64,000 nt of DNA, from positions 1 to 64,000 of the forward strand of contig DAINDE010000013.1 of the NCBI GenBank assembly GCA_036732025.1, written 5' to 3'. The DNA is from SSSZ01 sp036732025. Its GTDB lineage: Bacteria > Pseudomonadota > Gammaproteobacteria > Burkholderiales > Rhodocyclaceae. The stretch's first letter is position 1. Each line of letters begins with the position of its first letter. Below are positions 1 to 7,773 of the stretch, piece after piece. The translations under genes and the position numbers were made by a program. The notes beneath the pieces are model-generated. The model was not told the DNA's origin and did no database searches. It saw only the letters and a list, made by a program, of their open reading frames with translations.

Positions 1-966
1 GGCGTGGTGCATCTGGGCGGGGTTGAAGGCGGTGAAGTTGGTGTGGCAGGTGTCGCAGGACTGGCTGGTGGGGATATGGGTGGAGGGTTTGCCCAGGGCC
101 GTGACCCCATCGTGGCAGGTAGTACAGGTGCCGGCGGTGACGTTGCCGTGGTCGAAGGTGGCCGTCGCCCAGGAGGTGGTGGAACGGTGGCAGGTGTCGC
201 ACTGGGCCGAGGTGGGCACGTGGGCGGCCGGCTTGGCCTGGGCGTTCCAGATGGTGAAGGCGCCGTTGTGGCAGGTGGAACAGTTGCCGGCGGCCGCCGG
301 CCCGCTCATGTTGGCGTGCATGGCCGAGATGCCCGTGGAAACCGGGGCGAAGGCCAGCCCGGGGGCATGGCAGGCGTCGCAGGAAGCGGTGGTGGGAATG
401 TGGTTGGTGGGTTTGCCCGTTGCCCGGGTGCCGTTGTGGCAGGTGGCGCAACTGCCCGGTGTCACCAGGGCGTGGCTGTAGCCCGCCGGCAGCCAGGCCG
501 CCGTCTTGTGGCAGGAATCGCAGGAGGCGCTGGTGACCGGGTGGGTGAGCGGCTTGCCCGGCGCCGCCCCGCCGTTGTGGCAGGTGTTGCAGGCGCCCTG
601 GGTCACCCCCTGGTCGGCCCGATGGCGGAAATTGGCCGGCGTCCAGGCGGTGGTGAAGTGGCAGGAGTCGCAGGCGGCCGTGGTCTGCACGTGGGTCGCC
701 GGCTTGCCCGGCGCCCGGCCGCCGGGGCGGTGGCAGGTGGCGCAGTCCCGCGGGGTCCCGCGGAAGGTGGCCTGGGTGTGGCAGGACTCGCAGCGTTCCC
801 GCAGGTGGGCGCCGTCGAGGGTGAAGCCGGTGGTGGCATGGTTGAAATTGGGGGTGCCCGCCCCCTGGGCTGCGGCGGGAACGGCGGCGGCCATGGCGAG
901 GACGAAGGCGAGCGCCGGCCATAGCCGCGCCCCCAATCCCGCCAGGATCTTGCCGAAATTTTCCAA
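1..966 (-). CDS. periplasmic multiheme cytochrome c, C-terminus outside window
   Basis: Secreted multiheme c-type cytochrome, probably a periplasmic electron carrier. The minus-strand frame is open to the window edge and holds 11 CXXCH motifs in about 320 residues (such as CESCH, CATCH, CDSCH, CNTCH, CDTCH), spaced in pairs with a recurring GKP-x-T-H-x-P-T-T linker. The likely start is TTG at 966, directly after a purine-rich GGGGAGG, because it gives a full signal peptide: a Lys/Arg n-region, a hydrophobic stretch ending VLAMAAAVPAAAQG. The ATG at 894 would leave only a stub of that peptide, so the start is uncertain. It lies 138 bp downstream of the second cytochrome on the same strand and may be in its operon. 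The rest of the gene, and so the total heme number, is not visible. Confidence 0.85.
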   Translation of the reverse strand, partial: MENFGKILAGLGARLWPALAFVLAMAAAVPAAAQGAGTPNFNHATTGFTLDGAHLRERCESCHTQATFRGTPRDCATCHRPGGRAPGKPATHVQTTAACDSCHFTTAWTPANFRHRADQGVTQGACNTCHNGGAAPGKPLTHPVTSASCDSCHKTAAWLPAGYSHALVTPGSCATCHNGTRATGKPTNHIPTTASCDACHAPGLAFAPVSTGISAMHANMSGPAAAGNCSTCHNGAFTIWNAQAKPAAHVPTSAQCDTCHRSTTSWATATFDHGNVTAGTCTTCHDGVTALGKPSTHIPTSQSCDTCHTNFTAFNPAQMHHA

Positions 967-1104
967 AGCCTCCCCTTCGTTCCGTCCTTGTCCGTCCTTG
1001 TGCCAGCGACGTGTGAAAATATCCCACGCAGCCAAGATTCTATCCAAGCGCCGGGAAAATGCCAGCGTTTTTTGATTCAGGACAAATTTCCTCGCCGCCT
1101 GCCG

Positions 1105-2931
1105 TCAGCGGCGCACTTTCTTCCAGTTGGCGGTGACGTGGCAGCGCTCGCACTGGGCACTGAAGCCGCCGTCGTGGACGTCGTCCTTGGCGTGGCAGGC
1201 GACGCAGGCGCGACCGGGCTTGCTCTGGGCACCCAGGGTTTCCTTGTGGCAGTCGTAGCAATCCACCTTCTTGTGGGCGCCGTCGAGGGGATAGCGGGTC
1301 TTGTCGTGGTCGAAGTCCCAGGTCTTCCAGGTGCCGGTGTAGTGGCACGACTCGCATTTCGCGCCGAAGCGGCCCTTGTGCTTGTCGTCCTTCTCGTGGC
1401 AGCCGTTGCAGGCCATCGGCGCATCCTTGTAGGCGGGCGTCTGGTGGCACTTCTTGCATTCCACCTTGGCGTGGCTGCCGGTCAGGGGATAGCGGGACTT
1501 GTTGTGGTCGTAGGGGACGCCGGTCCACTTCTTTTCGTCGTGGCAGGTCTCGCACTTGTTGCCGAGCTGGCCCTTGTGCTTGTCGTCCTTCTTGTGACAG
1601 GCGATACAGGCCGTCTCCAGCTTGCTCTTGTAGATCGGCCCCTTCTCCGGCAGGTGGCAGGTGTCGCACTTGGGGTCGGCATGCTTGCCCTTCAGCGGAT
1701 ACTTGGTTTCCTTGTCGTGGTTGAAGAAGCTCTTCTTCCATTCCCTGGCGTCGTGGCAGGTCTCGCACTTGTCGCCGTAGCGGCCCTTGTGGCCCTTCTC
1801 GTCGTCGTTCTTGCGGTGGCAGGCGACGCAGGCGGTGTCCACCTTGAGCTTGGCGTTGGGCCCCGACACGCCACCCTTGTGGCAGGTGTCGCACTTGGCG
1901 TCCTTGTGCTTGTCGCGTAGCGGGAACTTCGTGTCGTCGTGGTCGAAGCTGGAGTTCTTCCAGCCCTTTTCGTTGTGGCAGGTCTCGCACTTTTCGCCGA
2001 GGCCGCCACGGTGGCCCTTCTCCTGGTCGTCCTTCTTGTGTCAGGCGACTCACTTGCCGGGCAACTTGGCCTGATAGAGGGGGCCCTTCTCGGGCAGGTG
2101 GCAGGCGTTGCACTTGGTCTGCCGGTGCTTGCCCTTGAGGGCGTAGTGGGTGTCGGCGTCGTGGTCGAAGGAGATTTCCTTCCACCCACGGTCGTCGTGA
2201 CAGGTCTCGCACTTGCTGCCGTAGCGGCCCTTGTGGCCCTTCTCGTCGTCGATCTTCTTGTGGCAGCCGTGGCAGGTGAGGGGCGTCTTCTGGTAGGTCT
2301 TGTCGGCGTGGCACTCCTTGCACTTCACATCGGCGTGCTTGCCGCCCAGGAGGGAGAACTTGGTCTTCTCGTGGTCGAAGCGGGTTTCCTTCCAGTCCTT
2401 CTCCCCGTGGCAGCTTTCGCACTTGCTGCCGAGGTGGCCCTTGTGGCCCTTTTCCTGGTCGTCCTTCTTGTGGCAGTCGTTGCACAGCTTCGGCGCCTGG
2501 CGGTACTTGAGCTTGGGCTGGTGGCAACTCTCGCACTTGGCCTCCCGGTGGGCGCCGAGGAGCTTGAAGTCGGTGCGGCCGTGATCGAACTTCTTCTTGT
2601 CCACGGGGGCGATGGCGGCGCGGCGCCCCTTGTGGTCGGTGTGGCAGTTGCGGCAGGTGGTGTCCTCCAGGCGGCCGTGCAGCCTCGATTTGGCGCGGAC
2701 GTCGGCGGCCACGTCCTTGTGGCAGTCGAGGCAGAGGCGGATCTGGGCCGCCTTGTCGAAGCGCTGGTGGCAGTTGTTGCAGTCGTGCTCGTACTTGGCG
2801 TGGCCCTCGATGACCTCCCCCGGCATCAGGGCCTTCTCGATGGCCTGCCCCCACGCCGCGCAGGCGAAGGCCAGCAGCGCCAGGGCCAGCCAGCGGCGGA
2901 GCCCCTCAATACATGTGGACGGCGACGACAT
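1105..2931 (-). CDS. 24-motif multiheme cytochrome c with two in-frame TGA codons in one heme motif (candidate selenoprotein or interrupted gene)
   Basis: Periplasmic multiheme cytochrome. A signal peptide (LRRWLALALLAFACAAWGQA) is followed by repeats of the form KCETCH-x-W-x-FDH-x-YPL-x-G-x-H-x-KC-x-x-CH. Read straight through, the 608-codon frame has 23 canonical CXXCH motifs. The 24th position, at residues 294-298, is TGA GTC GCC TGA CAC, that is *-V-A-*-H, where the paralogous repeats have CVACH or CIACH. No other stop interrupts the frame, and 13 intact motifs follow. Either both TGA codons are read as selenocysteine (a UxxUH heme site), or two nonsense changes split the gene into a 293-residue secreted 10-heme protein and a leaderless remnant (first in-frame GTG at 1869). 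The ATG at 2931 overlaps the upstream membrane gene by 26 bp. The reading frame is certain. The decoding is not. Confidence 0.75.
2000..2017 (-). promoter_or_regulatory. SECIS-like hairpin candidate downstream of the paired TGA codons
   Basis: In the mRNA, GGGCC (2017-2013) can pair with GGCCU (2004-2000) around the loop ACCGUGGC, beginning 23 nt after the second TGA. That distance is in the range used by bacterial SECIS elements. The inverted repeat depends on a GHRGG segment where every other repeat of this protein has GHKG or KHKG. GC-rich coding DNA folds easily, so this is weak evidence alone. Confidence 0.3.
2041..2052 (-). other. paired in-frame TGA codons at both Cys positions of a CXXCH motif
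   Basis: On the minus strand, TGA at 2052-2050 and TGA at 2043-2041 flank GTC GCC and are followed by CAC (His). The neighbouring repeats have TGC or TGT at both places. Each TGA differs from TGC by one base. The two stops fall exactly on the two heme-attaching cysteines and nowhere else in about 600 codons. Confidence 0.9.
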
Positions 2932-3820
2932 GGACGATGCCGCTGATGACCAGCAGGTAGAGAAAGGGGATATGGACCACGTGCCAGAGGGAGAACAGGC
3001 GCTCCCAGCCGGCGAGCTGGGCGGTCTTGATGACCGCTTCCAGGAAATTGTCCACCTGGTCCCGGGCCAGGCGGTAGTTGAGGAGCAACTGCTTGCGGGG
3101 AATGTTCTTTTCCCGCCCCAGGCGCTGCAGGGCCCGCTTGGCGTCGTGGCGGATTTCCCGCGCCAGGATGCGGCTGCGCCAGCGCAGCGTGAGGAAGCGG
3201 CGGATGCGGGGCAGGAGGCCATCGAGGGGAACCGTCGCCTGCTTGTAGAAGGCGTAGAGGCGGGGCTCCATGTCGGGCTGCAGAGAGAACACCGAGCCCA
3301 GGTTGTCGATGCTGGCCCTGAGGTCCGCCTGGGCTTCCCGCAGGCTCAGGTGGTGCCCGTACAGCCCCCGGTGCACGTGGCGGTAGAGGAAGCGCCCCAC
3401 CAGGCCGCTGCAGGCGACGAGCAGCATGGCGTAGAGGGCGACGGTGCCGTTCATGGAACCGGTGCGGAAGGTGGAGTGGAAAAGCACCAGGAGCGGCCCG
3501 CAGATGCCGGCGATCATGTGGTAGCGGAACCAGTGCTCCATGCGCCCCAGCCGTTCCAGGGCACGAAAGCGCTTGCGCAGGGGATAGACGAGCAGGCTGA
3601 CCATGAGGAGGCCGCCGACCAGGCCGAGGTTGTAGCCGAAATCGGAACCGGGCTCGTAGAGGTCGCCGGTGGCCACCAGCCAGGCCAGCCCGCCGAGCAG
3701 GATCACCAGCACCAGGATGGCCACCCGCCACGTGCCCCGCAACACGCTTTCGGTGGGGGTCTTGGCGTGCCCTTCCATGGAGATGACGGTCAGGGGACCG
3801 ATTGCGCTCATGCCTGCCAT
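2906..3820 (-). CDS. membrane protein with histidine-rich helices, putative b-type cytochrome subunit
   Basis: 304-residue integral membrane protein. Hydrophobic segments are visible at about residues 32-50, 62-78, 105-118, 128-145 and 275-302. Histidines sit in or beside helices (WFRYHM, LFHSTF, LWHVVHIPFLY, HVVAVHMY), a pattern expected for heme b ligation, so it could pass electrons between the quinone pool and the periplasmic cytochromes. The central part (about 150-255) is charged and probably cytoplasmic. The gene overlaps the start of the 24-motif cytochrome gene, which argues for translational coupling and a shared function. It is transcribed divergently from the ferredoxin/flavin oxidoreductase. 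Heme binding is inferred from the histidines, and I cannot name the family. Internal ATG codons leave the start uncertain by up to 14 residues. Confidence 0.7.
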   Translation of the reverse strand: MAGMSAIGPLTVISMEGHAKTPTESVLRGTWRVAILVLVILLGGLAWLVATGDLYEPGSDFGYNLGLVGGLLMVSLLVYPLRKRFRALERLGRMEHWFRYHMIAGICGPLLVLFHSTFRTGSMNGTVALYAMLLVACSGLVGRFLYRHVHRGLYGHHLSLREAQADLRASIDNLGSVFSLQPDMEPRLYAFYKQATVPLDGLLPRIRRFLTLRWRSRILAREIRHDAKRALQRLGREKNIPRKQLLLNYRLARDQVDNFLEAVIKTAQLAGWERLFSLWHVVHIPFLYLLVISGIVHVVAVHMY

Positions 3821-3986
3821 GCTTGCCTGCTAATATGGGTTTCCGATGGGTTCTTGCGGTCGGCTAGGGCCGCGCCGGATTGTGCGGTAAAATTTCCCGC
3901 GCCGAGAGGATAACAAAACCCACTCCGGCGGCATAGGCCCGCCTGCCAGTATTCCGCGGGCCCGCCGAAACGCCCGACCCCGACCG
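3821..3986. promoter_or_regulatory. divergent intergenic region between membrane subunit and oxidoreductase
   Basis: 166 bp separating two divergent genes, so it must hold promoters for both directions. A TAAAAT hexamer near 3892 is a possible -10 for the plus strand, but I see no convincing -35 or operator. Confidence 0.35.
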
Positions 3987-5288
3987 ATGCCGATGTCCGA
4001 CTGGTTCTACTATCTCGTCCCCGCCCTCTTCGCCCTGGTGGCGGTGCAACTGCACCTGCGCTGGGTGCGGGCCCGCACCCGCCGCCACCTGGAAATCCTG
4101 AAGGAAGCCCAGGCCGCCGGCCTCACCGAGCCGGCGACCCTGCACCCGGTGGTGGACCTCTCGGTGTGCATGGGTTCCGGCGCCTGCGCCCGGGCCTGCC
4201 CGGAAAAGGCCCTGGGCGTCATCAACGGCAAGGGTGTGCTCATCAACCCTTCCCACTGCATCGGCCACGGCGCCTGCGCCCCGGCCTGCCCCGTCGGCGC
4301 CATCAAGCTCGTCTTCGGCACCGCCAAGCGGGGAGTGGAAATCCCGGCGGTCAATCCGGAGTTCGAGACCAACGTGCCCGGCATCTTCATCGCCGGCGAA
4401 CTGGGGGGCATGGGGCTCATCCGCAACGCCATCCGCCAGGGCACCCAGGCCATCGCCACCATCGCCAGACGCCCCCGCGGCAAGGCGGACTACGACGTAG
4501 TCATCGTTGGCGCCGGCCCCGCCGGCATCGCCTCCGCCCTCGCCGCCAAGGAGGCCAACCTCAAATACGTGGTGGTCGAGCAGGAAGACTCCCTGGGCGG
4601 CACCACCTACCACTACCCCCGCAACAAGCTGGTCATGACCGTGCCCATGAAGCTCCCCACCATCGGCGAAATCAAGGTCCGCGAGGTGAGCAAGGAGCAG
4701 CTCATGGAAATCTGGCAGGGCGTGCTCGACAAGGCCACCCCCAACATCCGCTTCAGCGAACGCATGGAGGAAATCGTCCGCGAGGAAAGCGGCTTCACCG
4801 TGCGCACCAACCGCGGCAGCTACCGCACCGCCAGCATCCTGCTCGCCATCGGCCGCCGGGGAACGCCCCGCAAACTGGGCGTCGCCGGCGAGGAACTGCC
4901 CAAGGTGGTATACCGCCTCGCCGACCCGGCCCAGTACGCCGGCCGCCACGTCCTGGTGGTGGGCGGCGGCGACAGCGCCCTGGAAGCCGCCCTCGACGTG
5001 GCCGACCAGCCCGGCACCACGGTCACCCTCTCCTACCGCGGCAAGGCCTTCGACCGGGTCAAGCCCAGGAACCGCAGCCGCCTCGACGCCGCCGTGGGCG
5101 ACGGCCGCATCCGCCTGATCCTCGAATCGACGGTGCGGGATATCAGCGAAGGCGGCGTCGCCCTCAAGACCGGCGACGGGAGCCTCGAACTGGACAACGA
5201 CGCCATCATCGTCTGCGCCGGCGGCGAATTGCCGACCCCCATGCTGAAGAAGCTCGGCATCCAGGTGGACGCCCACTATGGCACCTGA
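3987..5288 (+). CDS. ferredoxin-domain FAD/NAD(P) oxidoreductase, membrane anchored
   Basis: 433-residue fusion. An N-terminal membrane helix (about 5-22) is followed by two ferredoxin-like motifs and a thioredoxin-reductase-like fold with an FAD site (VGAGPAGIA, about 173-181) and a second dinucleotide site (VGGGDSALEA, about 327-336). The usual redox CXXC of thioredoxin reductase is absent (YHYPRNKLVMT in that area), so it is more likely an electron-transfer reductase than a thioredoxin reductase. Both ferredoxin motifs lack the second cysteine: C61-x-x-S64-x-x-C67-x3-C71-P and C91-x-x-H94-x-x-C97-x3-C101-P. Its stop overlaps the downstream TlpA-like gene. The context suggests it feeds NAD(P)H electrons into, or takes them from, the adjacent cytochrome system. 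Confidence 0.8.
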   Translation: MPMSDWFYYLVPALFALVAVQLHLRWVRARTRRHLEILKEAQAAGLTEPATLHPVVDLSVCMGSGACARACPEKALGVINGKGVLINPSHCIGHGACAPACPVGAIKLVFGTAKRGVEIPAVNPEFETNVPGIFIAGELGGMGLIRNAIRQGTQAIATIARRPRGKADYDVVIVGAGPAGIASALAAKEANLKYVVVEQEDSLGGTTYHYPRNKLVMTVPMKLPTIGEIKVREVSKEQLMEIWQGVLDKATPNIRFSERMEEIVREESGFTVRTNRGSYRTASILLAIGRRGTPRKLGVAGEELPKVVYRLADPAQYAGRHVLVVGGGDSALEAALDVADQPGTTVTLSYRGKAFDRVKPRNRSRLDAAVGDGRIRLILESTVRDISEGGVALKTGDGSLELDNDAIIVCAGGELPTPMLKKLGIQVDAHYGT

Positions 5289-5820
5289 GCGCCACCCCTT
5301 GGTCATGACCGGGCTGCTCCTGGCCGCCGCCCTGCTGCTGCCCACTCCCCTGCCCGCCCAGGCCCGCACCCCGGGCGAAGTGGAGGTCGGCAGCCAATTG
5401 CGGGACGCCCCCCTGCGCGCCCTGGCGGGGGAAGGCAAACGGCTCGCCGACTACCGCGGCAAACCCCTGATCATCAACGTCTGGGCCAGTTGGTGCGGCC
5501 CCTGCCGGGCCGAGATGGGCGCCCTGGAACGCCTGGCCCGGCGCTTCGGCGGCCGGGAATTCAACGTCATCGGCATCTCCACCGACGACGACGGCCGCGC
5601 CGCCGCCGCTTTCCTGCGCCAGGCGGGCGTCACCTTCCCCAACTACCTGGACGACCGGCAGCTCCTGGAAAACATGCTCGGCGCCGACCGCATCCCCCTC
5701 ACCCTCCTCATCGCCCCCGACGGGCGCGTCCTGCGCAAGGTGGGCGGTTCAAGGGCCTGGGACAGCCCGGAGGCGGTGCGCTTCATCGGGGCGGTATTCG
5801 GCTTGAAGCTTCCGGACTGA
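5278..5820 (+). CDS. TlpA/ResA-like periplasmic thioredoxin
   Basis: 180-residue thiol-disulfide oxidoreductase. An N-terminal signal sequence (MTGLLLAAALLLPTPLPAQA) precedes a thioredoxin fold with WCGPC at residues 72-76 (C73, C76), and a cis-proline region follows at IPLTLL. Proteins of this type reduce apocytochrome CXXCH cysteines before heme attachment or keep periplasmic thiols reduced. Next to two multiheme cytochrome genes, that role is attractive. The ATG lies 11 bp inside the end of the preceding gene, so the two are probably co-translated. An internal ATG at 5305 is an alternative start that keeps the signal peptide. Confidence 0.85.
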   Translation: MAPERHPLVMTGLLLAAALLLPTPLPAQARTPGEVEVGSQLRDAPLRALAGEGKRLADYRGKPLIINVWASWCGPCRAEMGALERLARRFGGREFNVIGISTDDDGRAAAAFLRQAGVTFPNYLDDRQLLENMLGADRIPLTLLIAPDGRVLRKVGGSRAWDSPEAVRFIGAVFGLKLPD

Positions 5821-5864
5821 TGCCTGGACGACGGCCAGGGCAGTAATCGCAGCGGGTTGGGGTT

Positions 5865-5885
5865 GGATGCAAGACCCTGGCCCTG
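5865..5885 (+). repeat. left arm of imperfect inverted repeat around an orphan gene
   Basis: The sequence GGATGCAAGACCCTGGCCCTG matches, in reverse complement and with a few mismatches or indels, the segment at 6628-6649. The two arms bracket the lower-GC orphan gene. Confidence 0.5.
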
Positions 5886-6020
5886 AATGCCAAACGATTG
5901 ACCTCATGGAGATGGACCTTACAATCCCCATCGCTACCGCTTTCCCACCGGTTCACTCCAACGAGGTGTATCTGCCCGCACCGGTATCGGCGGACAAACA
6001 ATGCTCGTCCGGCCACACAA

Positions 6021-6611
6021 ATGCATCCCTCGGTCACCCAATTCATCGCCATCGCTAACCGTTACGCTGCAGTCGGATTACAGGCCGCACAAGCCTTGAG
6101 TGCCCAGCAGCAGAATCTTGAACTTGATCGGGTGCTAAGCCGATCAAGGCTTCAAACAAGCGAGGGGACTTCGGAGTCAATGGCAGCAATCGCGCAACTC
6201 CTGGCATTGACGGGCGTACATCAGGCAGCCTTTGAAAAAATTGTGGTTTCGGCATCTTCTGAGCTGTCATCAGCCGTAGCAGAAATCCCCGAGCCGCTTC
6301 AAAGTGAATTCAAGCGCGGCATATTGCAGAGTATCAACTGGCAACTAACTGCTCAAAGAGCCTTTTACGAAGGGCGGCTCCGTTGGGCAACCGCTGCCGC
6401 GAACTTATGCGAGCTGATCGAGTCCCGCCGAAACAACCTGATCTTTGGCGAGCAAGGGGTTGAGTTCCAAAGCGATGACGACGTCGAAGAGTTCAACCGA
6501 TTACTCGCCGCTATCGAGGAAGTACACCAATCGGAGGTTGCAGCACTTCAAGAGCGCGCATCCCGATTTGAAGCCTCGTCCGCGATACTTAGAGGCATAG
6601 AAAGACCATAA
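6021..6611 (+). CDS. hypothetical protein of lower GC
   Basis: 196-residue protein I do not recognise. It starts MHPSVTQFIAIANRYAAVGLQ. The frame is open back to 5898, but the upstream stretch is Arg/Pro-rich and unlike a protein, so I take the ATG at 6021. It looks mainly alpha-helical and amphipathic (Ala, Glu, Gln and Leu rich), with no signal peptide or membrane segment. Its base composition is visibly less GC-rich than both neighbours, and inverted repeats flank it, which suggests acquisition by transfer. It stands alone between the TlpA-like gene and the convergent cysB. Confidence 0.55.
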   Translation: MHPSVTQFIAIANRYAAVGLQAAQALSAQQQNLELDRVLSRSRLQTSEGTSESMAAIAQLLALTGVHQAAFEKIVVSASSELSSAVAEIPEPLQSEFKRGILQSINWQLTAQRAFYEGRLRWATAAANLCELIESRRNNLIFGEQGVEFQSDDDVEEFNRLLAAIEEVHQSEVAALQERASRFEASSAILRGIERP

Positions 6612-6627
6612 GCGCTCCTTGGGAAGA

Positions 6628-6649
6628 CCAGGGCCAAGTCTTGCAATCC
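6628..6649 (-). repeat. right arm of imperfect inverted repeat around an orphan gene
   Basis: Partner of 5865-5885, overlapping the last base of cysB at 6649. It has no transposase and could be a remnant of a small insertion. Confidence 0.45.
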
Positions 6650-7587
6650 TACAACTGATACTCCGCCCCACCCCCCAGCATGGCCATGTCCACCACCTTG
6701 CGCGACAGGTGGGGGGCGAAGAGTGATATGAAATCGTAGTCGTAGCGGCGCAGGTAGGTGCCGCGGCGCAGCGCCAGGCGGGTGGTGTTGGATTCGAAGA
6801 GGTGGCTGGCGTCCAGGGCCACCAGGCCGATGTCCCGCAGGGGGTCGAAGGCCAGGGCGGAGACGATGCCCAGGCCGAGGCCGAGGCTGACGTAGGTCTT
6901 GATGACATCGGCGTCGAGGGCGGTGAGGGCGATGTTGGGGGTGAGCCCCACGCGCTCGAAGGCCCGGTTGATGCGGGAGCGCCCGGTGAAGGCGGTGTCG
7001 TAGGTGATCAGCGGCCATTGCGCCAGGGCCGGCAGGGTGAGGGGCCGGTTGGCGAGGGCATGGCCTTCGGGAACGATGACGCAGTGGCTCCATTGCCGCA
7101 CCGGCAGGGTGACCAGTTGCTCGTACTGGTCCAGGGCTTCGGTGGCGATGCCCAGGTCCGCCTCGCCGGACACCACCCATTCGGCGATCTGGGTGGGGCT
7201 GCCTTGGTGCATTTCCAGCCGGACATCCGGATGCTGGGCGACGAAGTCGCGGACGACCACCGGCAGGGCGTAGCGGGCCTGGGTGTGGGTGGCGGCCAGC
7301 ACCAGGCGGCCGCTGCCGCCGCCGGCAAACTCCTCGCCGGCCCGCTTGAGGTTCTCTGCCTCCCGCAGGATGCGCCCGGCGATGTCGAGGACGACCCGGC
7401 CCGGCTCGGTGATGCCGGTGAAGCGCTTGCCGCTGCGCTCGAAGATGACGATGCCCAGTTCCTCCTCCAATTGCTTGACCTGCTTGGAGATCCCCGGCTG
7501 GGAGGTGTAGAGCGCCTCTGCCGCCTCCGAGACGTTGAGGCCGCGGCGTTCGATTTCGACGATGTAGCGCAGTTGCTGGAGTTTCAT
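6649..7587 (-). CDS. cysB: LysR-type regulator of sulfur assimilation, CysB
   Basis: 312-residue LysR-family regulator. The N-terminal winged helix (MKLQQLRYIVEIERRGLNVS, then SQPGISKQVKQLEEELG) has the CysB/Cbl form, and the C-terminal substrate domain includes the HTQARYALP segment typical of CysB, which senses N-acetylserine or sulfate/APS in known family members. It is divergent from the sulfite exporter-cysI-cysH operon, which it probably activates. A matching operator-like sequence also precedes cysD. The length and start (ATG 7587) match the family. Confidence 0.92.
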   Translation of the reverse strand: MKLQQLRYIVEIERRGLNVSEAAEALYTSQPGISKQVKQLEEELGIVIFERSGKRFTGITEPGRVVLDIAGRILREAENLKRAGEEFAGGGSGRLVLAATHTQARYALPVVVRDFVAQHPDVRLEMHQGSPTQIAEWVVSGEADLGIATEALDQYEQLVTLPVRQWSHCVIVPEGHALANRPLTLPALAQWPLITYDTAFTGRSRINRAFERVGLTPNIALTALDADVIKTYVSLGLGLGIVSALAFDPLRDIGLVALDASHLFESNTTRLALRRGTYLRRYDYDFISLFAPHLSRKVVDMAMLGGGAEYQL

Positions 7588-7773
7588 GGGGCAGGACTTA
7601 GGATCGATGATTTGGGATTAGGGAAAAGCCGTCGGTGCCTGGAGCGGCGATGGGTCGCAATATCCCGATTCCCAAACCCTAATAGCTAGAAGTTATTTCA
7701 ATCTAACCCAATATTCTTTTTGTTTCAAACGCGCCGCTGCTAGGATGCAAAGCGTTTCCTATTGCGGCGCACC
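7588..7773. promoter_or_regulatory. cysB / sulfite-reduction operon divergent control region
   Basis: 186 bp, with an AT-rich core at about 7675-7735. AGAAGTTATT at 7688-7697 recurs exactly upstream of cysD (18962-18971) and resembles CysB site halves. TAGGAT at 7741-7746 is a possible -10 for the plus-strand operon and would place the motif about 60 bp upstream of transcription, as expected for a LysR activator. Confidence 0.5.

Noticed and set aside
2041..2052. Frameshift explanation for the break in the cytochrome
   Set aside because: The frame before and after the TGA codons is the same, with correct repeat spacing, so no insertion or deletion is needed. Only two base differences are.
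1..2900. Regularly spaced short direct repeats that could suggest a CRISPR array or minisatellite
   Set aside because: They are the codons of CXXCH and linker repeats in two cytochromes. Spacing and sequence vary with the protein.
1939..2946. Long plus-strand open frame opposite the 24-motif cytochrome
   Set aside because: Val/Leu/Ala low-complexity translation that is simply the antisense of repeated heme motifs. The minus frame has signal peptide and CXXCH motifs.
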